A stretch of DNA of 64,000 bases from Thunnus maccoyii (lineage: Eukaryota; Chordata; Actinopteri; Scombriformes; Scombridae). The stretch spans positions 2,823,001 through 2,887,000 of the forward strand of contig NC_056535.1 in the NCBI RefSeq assembly GCF_910596095.1, in the 5' to 3' direction. Made by a program: the position numbers and the translations under genes. Shown one piece after another: positions 1 through 12,961 of this stretch. The number at the start of each line of letters is the position of its first letter. The first letter of the stretch is position 1. Under the pieces are notes generated by a model, which did no database searches, was not told the origin of the DNA, and saw nothing but the letters and a program-made list of their open reading frames with translations.

Positions 1-1454
1 TGTGCTTTGGCATTTTATATCTGTGCAGCAGGATATTTGGCCATGCATCGATTTGTAAAAAGGAAGATGAAGATCAACCTCTCTGCTATTATGAGAGTTA
101 ATTTGAGAATTACATTTGAAGAAGTTGCTAAAAGAACAAGAGCAAGAACATACAGTATATTCTTAAATAAACCCATATATGTGATGAATATTCATGACAT
201 ATACTGAAAGAATGTTTAGTTTTCTGAACAGGGGGACAGAGACCTACTTAGAGTTTGAGAAAGTCATCAATCTTAAAAAAAATCTTTTCTGCAGCAGATG
301 AAGGTCATGGAGATTAAAGGAGCATGTATTAGCCCAAACAATATTATCTATATCAATCCAATAAGGACAAATCATGGAATAATATAAAGTTAATAAACAA
401 GACACACTGAAGTGAAGTACAAGCTAAATAATTAGCCAGTTATCAAGACTGTAATTATTTTAGTTTCAACACCTGATCAACTGATATTTCTTTTTTTTTT
501 TTTTACAAAAAGTCTCAGACCTGTTCCTTAAATAATACAACAGTAATGAACAATTCCAGCGTGATTTAAATGTTTATTCTTCATTGTTGCTTATTTTTGT
601 TTGTTTGTTTTTTACATTTTCAATCCTTTTATGTTCATTATTTTAATGCCCTTGATGACGTATCTTAATGTTGATTTCTATGTGCATACACCATAACTGA
701 ATCATTTTAGTTTAGTGAGTTTTAGTACCAGTGAACATACAGGCCTTTATAGAAACTCTCCTTCTTTATAAGTGTAGTGCAGTGTGCAGGTGCTAGAGCG
801 TCAAAACTGATAAATGATATTATTTAATGACATTAAACATCCCATTTAATTCCAAAGACAACATGTCTAGATGAACCATGAATGAACCATCATTTCAGCG
901 ATCTGTAGAACAGTGAGACCAGACCAGACACAAAGCAGCGCTTCATATAAAGTTTGATCAGGATCATGTTTTTCTCTCCAATAAAACCTTCAACAGCAAA
1001 GATTCTGTGCAGTTATATTAAGACCTGTCTTCTGTTAGTCAGACTCCATCCAAGTCAACAGACAAACCACAAGAAGATGTTTCCTCAACAAAAGTGAAAT
1101 GAAACAGAAATGAAAAGCAGATTTTACACAGATTGCTTTACTGCTGTGTTCTTGTCTGGGATTCTGTGTTTGGTTTACATCCTTCCTCTGCTGCCCACTG
1201 CTCTAACAGTTTGTCACACTTTAAACCTTGCAGTGTGTGATTCTGTTGTTTTTACTATATGACAGTCAAACTACCTTCTGAGTGTTACACTTAGAAGAAA
1301 TGTTTTGACTATGAGGGTCACTGATTAAATATGCTCTTGTTACAACACTAAAAATAGAAAATATGTTATAATTGTGTGATTGAAGCTGTTTTTTATGACA
1401 TGTTTGTTTATGTGTGTTCTACTGTGTAATCAGCCAGTAACTATTTGTTTCCAG
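1..1454 (+). other. Intron of the serinc3-like gene (5' exons outside window)
   Basis: No exon was found here. The next exon (from 1455) begins in the middle of the protein with a phase-2 acceptor (tttccag at 1448-1454). Earlier serinc exons, which encode the N-terminal half with the first membrane segments, must therefore lie before base 1. The stretch is A+T-rich with a T run near 490-504. I searched for the expected preceding exon (the segment before FWFFK) and did not find it. Confidence 0.7.
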
Positions 1455-4400
1455 ATTTTGGTTCTTTAAGTTTGCTGCCTTGGTGGCAATTACAGTCGGT
1501 GCCTTTTACATTCCAGATGGGCCTTTTACCTACAGTAAGAACTCAGATCATGATATCCAACATACACAGAGTTTTGATAATATAGAGTATGATAGTGAGA
1601 TGAGTCGTTTAATGACCCGTGTGCCTCTGTTGTTGCAGCGTGGTTTATCGTGGGCTGCGGTGGAGCTTTCTTTTTCATTCTGATCCAGCTGGTGCTGCTG
1701 GTGGACTTTGCCCACTCCTGGAACGAGTCCTGGGTGGACAGAATGGAGACCGGCAACTCCAGGGGCTGGTATGCAGGTCAGTGACTCAAGCTGTGGCCCA
1801 GTTACATGCTGTATACAACTTCTAACTCTAACTTTTAAATAACAAAATGAAATGCATTTTAAAATGACGACACGCAGACTAAAATAGCTTGATTTTTGAA
1901 TGTAGTTTACAGTGTCATGATTGAAAAAAGAGGAACGACTGACAGCTGAAATAAGTGTAAAACAAACATTTCAAATCTGTGGAAACAGGGTGAACACTTA
2001 AGATTTGAAATATATAGATTTCTTTTATGCCTATTGATAATTTTTTGTGTATTTTTGTATCAGATATTTACCTTTTCCACCTTTTGCTTTCAGCTTTGCT
2101 GGGGGTCACAATCCTCAGCTACATGCTGTCATTTACTGCCGTGGTGCTGTTCTTCGTCTTCTACACCAAGCCTGATGGATGCTTCATTAACAAGTTCTTC
2201 ATCAGCTTCAACATGTTGTTCTGCATCGTGGCCTCTGTTGTCTCTGTGCTGCCTAAAGTACAGGTACAGGACAGAGAGCAGTGCTTTAGTGCCGAACATT
2301 CAGTGAAGGATAAGCAGTCATTTGATGCAGCAATGCAGAAACATGAGATATAGGAGGTGGACGCATTATGTGGAACACCTGTAAAGTCTAGTTTTATTTA
2401 GTAGGGAACACAACACAGTATAATAGTAATATGGTACATACGCTCTCAAAAATGAGTCACCTCTCTGACACAGTGTTAAAGCATCACAGGGGTTCACAAA
2501 GAAAGGATATGGTGCATGGTGATTGTCCAAGTGTTCGTGTTATTACATCCACCCTCCCACTATATCACTCAGGCTCCATTTATTCTCTTTACTTTGACTT
2601 TTATTCCTACCATTACTGTTTTTATGTGTGCTTTACCTGTGTGTTTGACTTACAGGCATCTTATTTTCGTTTTTATGTTAATCACTTTAACCCTCCCAAT
2701 GTGTTAGAAAAGGGTTTACATCTTTAGTGTTCATGGGTCAAATTTGACCCATCTTTGAATTCATTAACAAGTGCTGAAAAAAACACTAATTATCATCCAG
2801 TAAAATATTTTACCTGCTAAGTGACGTATTATTCATCAATAACCATAATTTATATATACTTACTTTGGTATTTTCTGTACCTTAGACCACATTTAAACTT
2901 CCAATATACAAATCGTTTTTAGTTTAGAATAGGCACAATTTATCTGTTTTATTGCTTATGATGAACAGAACAGGCAAATAAGACCATGAGATGATCTGAT
3001 AAACAAAATAATTCCCAAAATAACTTGTTTATATTTTCTTGCACGTTAAAAATGTGCATGCTGTGCCAGGTGTGCAGTGAGATGTGAGAAAAAAAAGCCC
3101 CAGCCCATATACTGCTATACAGCTGGGGAACAGGAGATGTGTGTCTGTGTCTGTGTGTGCGTGCATGTGTGTGTGTCTGTCTTAGGCTTCTTTTGGGGAC
3201 AAATTTCAGACTAAAGACCAGTTAACTGCTGTATCCCCAAATGGGGGAAAAGCTGATTTTTGGGTCAGTCTTTAAGGTTATGGTTAGGGTTAGGGTAAGT
3301 CTCCAGGAAATGAATGTAAGTCTCTAGAAAAATGATCAAAATTTGTTTTATTGTATTCATTGTAGAGGATGTAATGAAGGCTTGTTTTAAAAATTAAATT
3401 TCACACATCTAAACTTGAAAATGGGTCAAATTTGACCCTTACACAATGGGAGGGTTAAATCCCAAAATATATTGCAATTATCATTTCAATGTTACATTGT
3501 TGGAATATCTTCTTTTGGACCAAAGATCTTCTCAAATGACCGTCTGCATTTCTGAACTTCACTCATGAGCTCACACTCACTCATTTTCAAATAGAGTGTT
3601 TGAAAAGGAAAATAAAGTAAACTAACAACATATGGACACTGTTGGTTATCTCAAGCCATCAGAGTAAAGTTGAGAAACTTTAGAGGATCAAAAATTCAAA
3701 AATTAAACAATAAATTAAACATAATAACCTTCACTCAAGGTCCACTTACTGGCTTTTTCCCTACTGTCAACCACATCTTGCAATCTTCATCTGTGGAGAT
3801 TGTTCAGTTGCCATGGAGTATTTCTATTTCCAAAATCTTTAATCATTGTTTTTCATGCTTCTTTTTGAGATAATACATATACATGACACCAGTTTAACAT
3901 GCATGCACAAGTGTAGAGTGTTATTATAATGAATTTATAGATTTATGACTATCTTATCTGTGTGTGTGTGTCCCAGGAGTCTCAGCCACGTTCAGGTCTT
4001 CTGCAGTCCTCTATCATCACCCTGTACACCATGTTTCTGACCTGGTCTGCCATGAGCAATGAGCCTGGTGAGAATGTTTGTTGTTTGCTTGAAATGTTCC
4101 AGTAATGATAATAATGATGCAGTGATGGGCTCCAGAAATAACTGCAGCTATTACCCTCAGACAAGAAACAGGAAGATGTCTCAGTCTCTAGCATTTGTTT
4201 TTGTGCAATGTTGCTCTCATTTTAAAGAAATTGCAGCCTTTTTTATGTCATTTTACTGTGATTTATCGCTTTAGCTAGTTATGCTTTTGGTTGTTCTGTT
4301 CAAAATGCATGGTGCATGTTACGCTTTCAGCAGCATAACATGCTGTAGTTAATTGATTTCTTTGCAAAAGTATCTACACAAAGACTATAGCTATTGATTT

Positions 4401-7400
4401 GTAATGGTTTAAGTGTAATTTTCATGTAAGTTTCATGGATCTCATGTCCTATGCTTGCAATCATTTTTCCCAAGAACAACTATGAAGGCATGTGAAAGTC
4501 AGGAACATGCCTGCACATGAGATATATTTTCTATCAGGATGAATCTCTGTACATCCAAAATATTTTCCTGTATTTTTCAGACCGAGAATGTAACCCCAGC
4601 CTGCTGAGTATCTTCCAGCAGATCGCGGCCCCCACACCGGCCCCTTTGGAGATGGAGAACCAGACAGCTGTGGTGATCATCACGACAAAGGAACCCGTCC
4701 TGACGTCCCCGTACCTGCAGTGGTGGGACGCCCAGAGCATTGTGGGGCTTGTTATATTTGTCCTGTGCATCCTCTACTCCAGGTAGGATTACTCCCCCTG
4801 GGTAAGATAGGAAACATTGGTATTCATGTTCAAAACTTCCTGTCAACTGCAAAGTTTTCACATGAAAATAATTTCAGGGAATGGTCCTGGTTCAGTTGTG
4901 GTTTTGCAATGTGCACGCATTGATAGGTGGAAACAGAGAATTTTTAACTGATTATTGATGGGCCTCTCACAGCTAACAGCCTTGTTGTTGCTCAGTCAGT
5001 GTGTTTCTCACTGAGCAAAGAAAGACATATTTCCTGATATACTTTGTAGAAAAATATGAACACAGTCCTTTCAATTCAGATCATAAAATCAGTATGGGCT
5101 CTCTAAAGGAAAAATGTTTTTGAACTCATGGGAGTCACAGGACCTGCACTTCACAGCTCAGCTCAGCACTGTTCCTGGAGGCTCAATTACATCACATGCA
5201 AGCCCTCTTCACTGTAATAACACATAAAATATATTATGTAATGACCGTTGTTAGTATTTACTGTAAGTAAAACAGAAGTAAATTCAGTGTCCATTTAGTA
5301 TCAGTTTGATTTCATTATTGATAAATCTGACAATTATTTTCTCAATTAGTCATTTGGTCCATAAAATGTCAGAAAATGGTGAAGAATGTTGATCAATTTT
5401 TCCCAAAGTCCAAGATGAAGTCCTCAAATGCCTTCCTTTGTCCACAACCCAAAGATATTCAGTTTAATGGTTTATTGTCAAAGAGGACTAAAGAAACAAG
5501 AAAATACTCACATTTGAGAAGCTGGAATCAGAGAATTTGGACATTGCTTTCTTAAAAAATTAGTCAAAATAATTAATTGATTATCAAAATAGTTGCCAGT
5601 TAATTTAATAGTTGGCAAGTAAACAATTAATCGACTAATCATCTTCACCTGTCCACTGCTGTTTCCAAGTTCAAAAATGAACTTTGAAACTCAACTTTTA
5701 AGCCAACAACATGGACAAGAAGTCCTTAAAGTCCTCAGAAAAAAAATAAAATTTGAATATCTTCTAATCCATTGAACTGGATCATCTGCTAACAAAGATG
5801 ATGTGATATGATCAAAAGTTCCAGAACAGCAACTAAATGGACCTTAAGGTGGAATTGTTTTGTCAGCCATACAAGTACAGTTCAGTTTATTAGAAGTAAA
5901 ACAATTGCACCTTAGCCTACTCCTGTAGGTATGTGAAAGTGGTAGCATCCAATCAGAGCTAAGAATGAGATACGTGGATTTCAGTATGAGATGTGTAGAT
6001 GCCTTTTCTGTTTGGTCAGTTTGTTTGTTTCACAGCATCCGTTTATCTGTGTTCTGCCCTCAGCATTAGTACGTCCAGCACCAGACAGGTGAACAAGCTC
6101 ACCATGGCCTCCAAAGACTCAGCCATCCTGGCTGAGGACAGCAGCAGCCCCGACCTATCAGAGGAGGTGACTGGGCCCAGGCGGGTGCAGGACAATGAGC
6201 GGGACATGGTCCAGTACAGCTACTCCTTCTTCCACTTCATGCTCTTCCTGGCCTCACTCTACATCATGATGACCCTCACCAACTGGTACAGGTCAGTACC
6301 CCCCCCAACACAGTATGTCCTGTACATTTCCATCCAGCTGAATAAAACCCACCAGAATCTGGTGTTTGCACCGATTGGGTTGAAGAAAATATGTGTGATG
6401 CCTAAAAAGAAGGAAACAGTAAACAGCACAACACTGCAACAGAAAATGTACTATTGTATGTAATGTTGCACTGCATATCATCCACATGACATGCTGCTGC
6501 ACCTAGCATCACATACAGCACTCACTGCAGACTGCTCTGTTATTTTGCCAGCTTTCAGTCAGAAAACTCTTTTAAATGACACCATTGATTATCACAACCC
6601 TTGTTAACATTTGTACATTGTATTGTGTATTGTATTTGTACATGTACAATTTTTTTTGGTTTTGCTTTGCAGGGTGGTCATGGCAGATGTTATTTTACAG
6701 ATTTGTAACCTCATTTAACATTTCATGTCTACAGCAAGCTTTTAAAGAATTAAGCTGGTGTTATTCTTTATTTTGCTTACTGTTAAAAAGTCCCATGAAA
6801 AGACCAAAACCAACAATGTGTTAGTCCATCTCTCAATATTTCTGAATTCTCAAACCTGTCTGTGACTCTCAGCCCCAAGCATATTGGTTCGTACTGAGAT
6901 ATTGACATAATTTCCTAAGACAGCCACTGTAGTTTTTAGCAAACAACACTCAAACAGAAGGAAACTGCATTTTTCATTTGTTATTTGTTGGTCATGCTTG
7001 ATACACAACTCAAAACAACATATCGGGGCAAGCAAAGCTTTGCAAATCATTTTCAGTTTTACATAAATAATTTCAGCACTTGTCCCTGAGTCCAGCCGAA
7101 AGTAAACAGAAAAATAGCCGTCTTTATTAGCCATTGCTGCTTACAGCTCAGGGATCTATTTAAAGGACAATCAGCCAGCTGAATGACCAAAATTATGAGA
7201 ATGACCCAGGCTGAAAATTACCAGAATTTCACTTTAATGATTTGTCTTGCTGATTATACACCGTCAAGTGTACAAAGAGACTGTTTGTACTGTCTGGCAC
7301 CATATTTTAATGTAGATTAAATATGTTTTTTCCACCTTTAAATGTGACAAGTGAAGGATGATGACTGAAAGACCTTTTGTTTGCGTTGTCCTCCTGACAG

Positions 7401-7536
7401 CCCTGATGCAGACTACACCATAACCAGCAAGTGGCCGGCAGTGTGGGTGAAGATCACCTCCAGCTGGGTGTGTTTGGCCATGTACATCTGGACCCTGGTG
7501 GCCCCCATGATCCTCACCAACCGAGACTTCAGCTGA
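1455..7536 (+). CDS. serinc3: Serine incorporator, SERINC3-like (3' part, 7 exons)
   Basis: SERINC proteins are multi-pass membrane proteins linked to serine incorporation into phosphatidylserine and sphingolipids; mammalian SERINC3/5 also restrict retroviral infectivity. Coding exons read as 1455-1534, 1639-1776, 2094-2263, 3977-4067, 4581-4782, 6064-6291 and 7401-7536, all with GT-AG borders, joining in frame to 347 residues plus stop. Family landmarks in order: [112 protein letters not shown], and the C-terminus [17 protein letters not shown] ... LTNRDFS. The PDA-x-Y...SKWPAVWVK ending and the APTPAP loop favour SERINC3; [11 protein letters not shown] is closer to SERINC2, so the paralogue is not certain. 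The gene is truncated at the 5' end by the window, not broken. Confidence 0.93.
2691..3454. mobile_element. piggyBac-like non-autonomous element with TTAA flanks
   Basis: The left end reads CCCTCCCAATGTGT directly after TTAA (2687-2690). The right end is the inverted complement, ACACAATGGGAGGG, directly before TTAA (3455-3458). TTAA duplication with CCC...GGG ends is the hallmark of the piggyBac superfamily. A palindromic motif GGGTCAAATTTGACCC sits just inside each end (about 2737 and 3423). The body (about 760 bp) has a TG-rich microsatellite (3138-3180) and a short GGTTAGGGTTAGGG tract, and no transposase was seen. It lies in the serinc intron between the exons ending at 2263 and starting at 3977. 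Confidence 0.75.
5285..5650 (+). repeat. Teleost interspersed repeat (GATTAATCGATTA family), copy 1
   Basis: This is a copy of a widespread fish repeat. It has AATTAGTCATTTGGTCCATAA near its start, a middle with AAAATGTCAGAAAATGG and CCACAACCCAAAGATATTCAG, and an end with AAACAATTAATCGACTAATC. Related copies occur at about 22203-22520, 35025-35325 and 39075-39470. The two ends carry similar A+T-rich inverted motifs, suggesting a MITE-like element. The class was not determined. Confidence 0.6.
6740..7140. repeat. Interspersed repeat copy A (pairs with 21280-21560)
   Basis: The phrases CCCATGAAAAGACC, a tract of the type CTCAATAxTT, GTCTGTG(A/G)CTCTCAGC and TAATTTCCTAA(G/A)ACAGC occur in the same order here (from 6793) and at about 21293-21445. 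This marks two diverged copies of one dispersed element. It lies in the last serinc intron. No coding potential was recognised. Confidence 0.55.
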
Positions 7537-8820
7537 TCAGCATCTCCATCTCTGACTCCACTTTGTCCTCCACAAACCTCCTTGTTTTTTGTGTAAACTC
7601 CAACCATATTGCCTACTTGTCTTACTGTCAAACTTAAAGTAGACTCACATTTTGTACATTTAGCTGGAGTTTCATTTCATTATTTCGTTGTATTTTCTTT
7701 CTATTAATGAACTGATTCAGAGGTGCCATAACAGCTGCTTCAGTTACAGGTATTAACTGTAGTGATTTCATACCAGTCAGTAGCAGTTGCTTGGGCATTC
7801 AAAGACAATCACACATTTCCTATTGAAGCACAATAACACTCTAAGATGAAAAGCATTCCATTTGATGTTTTTGTGAATAGTGAATCAACTACAGGGTCCA
7901 AAATCAAACAGTCTTGCATTTTGAGATGATGTGCTTGAAACTAGCTATTTTCTGCTGTTTTAACAACAAATATCTTTCAGATTAAACCAAACAATTCCTT
8001 CTTAATTCTTTGTATTACTTAAAAAATATGAATGTTTTAGAAATGTCAGTATTACAATCATCCCCATTGCAGCACTGAGGGCTGGTTTGTGACCTGCATA
8101 CAGCAGTTAGTAGTAAGCTGATATAGTATGCTGCTATCTATGCCTTTTTATGCCTTATATAAGATATTTGAATATAGTATATATAGAATATTGTTGTAAA
8201 CTGCTCATAAACATGACACATTACTGCAATATGACTTAAAGTCAATTTAAGTTTCTGCCAAATATTTATGGACCAGGTTATTCAATATAAAGGTGTCTTT
8301 GAGATGTGATAGTTTTAGGTTGTAAAATAAAATTCACAGAAGTGACATGATGACACAGATACAATCAAAATATTTGTTTAAAGCTGAACTGGGTGATGAT
8401 TTTATTTTCTGTGCATCACTTTGACTCCATATAGTAGCTTTAATATTTAATATGATTTTACTTGTAAAGAATGTTGTCTTTTTTTAATCCTCAATACATT
8501 TATGTTTTGTAAGAAATGTCAGCATTATTTGAATGGCAAAATATGTTTAAGAATCAAACCAGATTTATGTGAGACACCAACACTGACCAAATGCCTTTAC
8601 TGTAGTTACTATGTGGCATACTATGTGTGTGTGACTATAAGCAGACTGTGAGTTCTTGTAGTGCTTCCACGGTTTCTGTTTAAGTGTTCGGACTGATTCA
8701 TAGTCTTTATGTTTGCTTTTGTCACAGCAGAGATGAATGTACAGAACAAACTGGACTCACTTTGAGCTCAGAAGTTCATACAGCTTACAAAATAAAAGTA
8801 ATACATTATTTTTACCAGTG
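7537..8820 (+). other. Probable 3' UTR of serinc3-like gene with poly(A) signals
   Basis: Non-coding A+T-rich sequence follows the TGA at 7534-7536. An AATAAA at 8791-8796 (context cagcttacaaaataaaagta) is the most likely distal poly(A) signal; another AATAAA near 8326 could be a proximal one. The exact cleavage site is not visible. Confidence 0.5.
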
Positions 8821-11812
8821 CATCACCATTCTCATTTAAATGTATTAATTGTTTATTTTTTCCTTATTGTTTCCTCATGTTGAAAAATTGTTTTGAAAAA
8901 GATTTGAAACTTACACCAGTAAGTATTAATATGTAACATGACAGTTTGTATGAGCTGATTTGGTGATCTGTAGTGATAAGCACTTCCACATATGCTGATA
9001 TGAAGAAACTGTTTTCTGAAAACTGGGCAGGGGATTTAGGGGTTTTGCACTTTTTTAATGTGGTCCCTGATGCGTTAAATATTCAAATTTATCAAAGTAG
9101 TCTGGCTCTTCACAGCAAATTCGGTGTTGTGAGTTAAAGCAACAGTGAAATTCTGGGAGAGAATAAAGGCGAGTTTGACACCAATTTTTGTCATGATTCC
9201 ATCCTGTTTTTATACAGTAGAGACTTTAGTTGTTTCTGAGACAGACTTGAAAAATTGTGAACACTTTAACTAGGTAATAATTATAATTAACACCTGAAAA
9301 GTCAATAATTAATCCAGTAGCACAGTCCACATGATTTGGCCCACCGTGCCTGTATGCAGACCAGCAGAACACTTATAGGTCCTGTTACATGACAAGCAAC
9401 ATCTGTTGGCATCTGTCCAGTAAAAACTTGTGCTCTTTAGAGGTGCACATAAACTCGTTATTTAAAGTCAATAAATACCAACTCCTGCTATTTAAGTTTA
9501 CCAACATCAGCTAAATATCAGATAGATAAACTCTCAGCACACCTGGTTTAGTTGGTGGGACACTGAAACTAACCTAATTCGACCTAATTACAGTCTAAGA
9601 AATAGTAGAAACATTTGATGACACATACTAAAGTCTTGCTATAAAGAAGTGTATTGAAAAATCTGTAATCAGACAAACACAGCAGTGTTCACACTGAATC
9701 TCACAGCTTCCCAATAGCCAGTGCTAGGAGTAACAGGTGATTTATTTGTCCTCCATTCTCACATTGTGTGGTTTAAAAAATAGTTAAATGTTGAAATTAT
9801 GTATCACAAAGGACTTGAGAACTCATGAGAACAAACACTGAGCAGAGACGGTTTGAAAATGTTCAATATCTGCGCAAATAAACGGTTCAGGAACGACACC
9901 AAAATGAGACTTTTTCAAAGCTCACTTTGCACAAGATTAAGACATTTTTCTACAATTTTTTTTGATCTAAGAAAATAAAGCACAAAAACATAAAAACTGG
10001 AAACACTTTATTTTATGGGTCCAGAATTTGTTTTGTAATTTTTCTAAAAAGAAAACAAAGAATGACAACTACCTCTAGCAGATTTTATCAACAGTAACTA
10101 GCTAGTTAAGTTAATGTTAGTTCCATGAGTTAGGTAAAAACTCTGGCTGACTTTTTAATATTTCCAGCTGACTTGTTTTAAAATGACAATCTTGTAAAGA
10201 GGTCTTACATAGGCACTTGATGGCTATGTAATGCCAAACGACATGGAAATTAAGAAACGAGGCTTTCTTTTTTTATTGTATGTTAGGCTTTATTGTTGTT
10301 GCAAAGCTGTTCTGTCATTGTTTGTTTTTGCTTTGTTGAACCATAAATTGCTCTGATTTTATTGCTGCCCACGTCTGTGTTCTGTTACTGTAATTGACAT
10401 GCCTTACATCAAAATTATTGTTCACACCTCATTCACACCTGGCCAGTACAGATGAAAACTAGCCTCTTGGCTAATGCTGAAATATTTACAGTAACGATTA
10501 TTCATATGCACTGTCCCTGAGAAATAAACAGAATAAATAAAAGTAAAAAGTATTACCAATATAATCCGATTTGACATTTTTCTTCATTTCATTCTGACAT
10601 AGCCTTATATTTGCTGCTAGCTTACATATTGAAATTATGCTTTATTGTTTGTATTTTCAAACAGTATGTTTAATGTTACAAAGGAAAAGGCTTTTAAGAT
10701 GAGGATTAATGTGTTTGATAAACCTATGTCAGTAAAGAGTTTGGCTGAGTTGCTGGAGTGTAAACCTCCCCAAATCTAATAAAGAGCAGACAGAACTGCT
10801 AACGTTAGCATACAGCTTGATACAGTAGCCTTTGGGTCCTCTACACAGTGGATGTGCTATCATTCACAGCGTTTTTTAATATCACCTGTAATCCCACTAA
10901 ATGTAGTTTGCTAACAATATTCTTCTTGACCTTGGATGAAATCTTTAGTTACAACTGTAAGCTAATTAGCTGAGCGTGTTTTGTGTCTAGCTACACCAGA
11001 CACACACACTTTTTTACAATTTTGCTTTTGGTTTTCGAAAGGCAAAGTAAAAAAACACCATCCTCCAAACACCTCAGATGCCGACTATCTCTCTCACTAA
11101 AGTGCTATGGCATTTTTGGGAATCACGTCTCGGTCAAGTGTTTTTGGGCCTGTGTGACCTTTTGTTTTTTGGGGTCCCATGTAGTTAAAATTCCCTGAGG
11201 TGGCATAGTTAAAAAAAAAATTAAAATACAACCCCCCCCCCTCCCGCTCTTGCCACATTAACATGCAAAAACATGAAATTTGTCTCCAAGTTTCCATAAT
11301 AAATGAATAATGGATGAATGTTCACTGAGGTTTAAATGGAGTAGCCTTTAAATGAAATTCCTATTTTTTCCTATAATTAGTACCAAATGACATAGTTATT
11401 TCCAGAAAACTTCCAAGGAGGCTATTTGGACATTGGGAGGAAATTGTGGATCCATTAAGTAAGACAGTACCCAAAAAGTTTCTCTGAATAAGATACAAGT
11501 TTTACAAAATGATGATTTAAATCTGTAAATATATGATCAAAAAGAAGTAAAAAGTACTTTTTTTTCTCCTTTCTTTTTTTTTTTTTTTTTTTACAGTTTT
11601 TGATACTTGGTGCTACGGAAGCAGTTAGTTTAAAACTATTGCAGATCCATACAGAGAAAAAAGAGTCACTCATCATGTCCATCATATCAGAGCTGGACAG
11701 CAATGACTGGACTAGATATGATTTTACTGAAAGGGCCCATCATCATCAGTCCCGTTTTAACGCCACTGATCTGCATTTCAACTTTCACCAGTCAAACTGT
11801 TGTAGATTTACA
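8821..11812. other. Intergenic, serinc3-like to Ig-receptor gene
   Basis: No exon, RNA gene or clear transposon end was recognised. The region is A+T-rich and has a T run at about 11572-11592 that would be poly(A) on the minus strand, close behind the Ig gene's stop codon. TTTATT motifs (AATAAA on minus) at about 10641 and 10289 are candidate poly(A) signals for the Ig gene. Short open frames here look random. Confidence 0.5.
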
Positions 11813-12922
11813 TCAGCAGCTGTCTGTCAGGTGCAGGTTTGGCAGTATGAAGACTCTCTCCTCAGGCTCCCTCTGAGCACTGTGGACCACCCGGCACTTG
11901 AACTTGGAGTCTCGGTTGTCCATGTTGGGAGTAAGTTTGAGAAAACTGAACATGGAGTAGAGGCCGTTGATGTTGAGGCTGGGGGGAGTGTTGAAGATGC
12001 CAGAGAGAACTGTCTCTCCATCTTTAGTCCAAGTCACTGTCACGTCTTCAGGACAGAAATCTTTGATGCACAGGTGCAGCGTACACTCTTCATTCAACAG
12101 AGGGCAAAACGGTTCACAGTCGATGAACATCACATTGGGAGGAGTTCCTGTTTCAACAAATATCAGATACATATTTATGTGGAAGGTAAAAAAATCTCTT
12201 TCAGCGTGTTTATTCTCTTCAGAGAGTGGAATGGGATGAAGCTTATGGGAAATGTGGTTTTTATTTTGATCTCACTCCAATTCTAAACACTTCCATAAAA
12301 TTACATATCATCTCTGAAAATGATGTTGAAGATGTTTATTATTTCTAAGAACACCCCTGCAATGTTCTTAGAAATCATAACATGTGGGCTGTAACAACAT
12401 GAGTAAATGTTTTTTCATAAAACACTTTGATACAGAAGAAGAGCCCTGCAAAAGTAGTGTTTAAATCATACAAGAATGTCATGTTGGAGAATGTTATAAA
12501 TGTTTAAAATGTTAGTGTTAAAGTTCATTCTTGACTTTGGAAAGAGTAGTCTGACAAAAACAAATTAGCTCAATGTCAACTTACCAGCTTTTTCCTGAGC
12601 TTTCAACCTCATCTCAACATCCTCCTCAGAACATGGAGTTGCCCTGGAGATAGTGCAGTTGTCACCCCCTGTTATCATGTGACCAAAGTTTCATACTTGA
12701 TGACAACTGAGCTATCTCAATGACAACTTGAGCATTTGCCGAAGACAACTGTGAGACGTGGTTGAAAATTCTGGGAAAAAGTAGTAAGTAAACCTTGGGA
12801 TAAGATTTTCTTTTTCTTTTTTTTTTCATCAAACTAATGTTTTAAATGTTATAAGAATGTTCAAATGTTCAGTAGTTACATCAGCCACATTTTAGTTTTT
12901 AATGTCTTTTCTCTCTTTTTGA

Positions 12923-12961
<39 letters not shown>

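Noticed and set aside
3280-3300. GGTTAGGGTTAGGG as an interstitial telomere
   Set aside because: Only about two TTAGGG units inside a TTAA-flanked MITE; it fits the repeat's own sequence.
11600-12286. 228-codon open frame on the plus strand over the last Ig exon
   Set aside because: It is the reverse of the Ig exon 11813-12147, whose minus frame has the Ig cysteines and tryptophan; the plus frame shows no family features.
3740-12700. Similarity between about 3740-3815 and 12580-12665 (TTACxxGCTTTTTCC ... GTTGCC)
   Set aside because: Probably two old copies of a dispersed repeat, but the shared stretch is short and diverged, so I did not list it as a feature.
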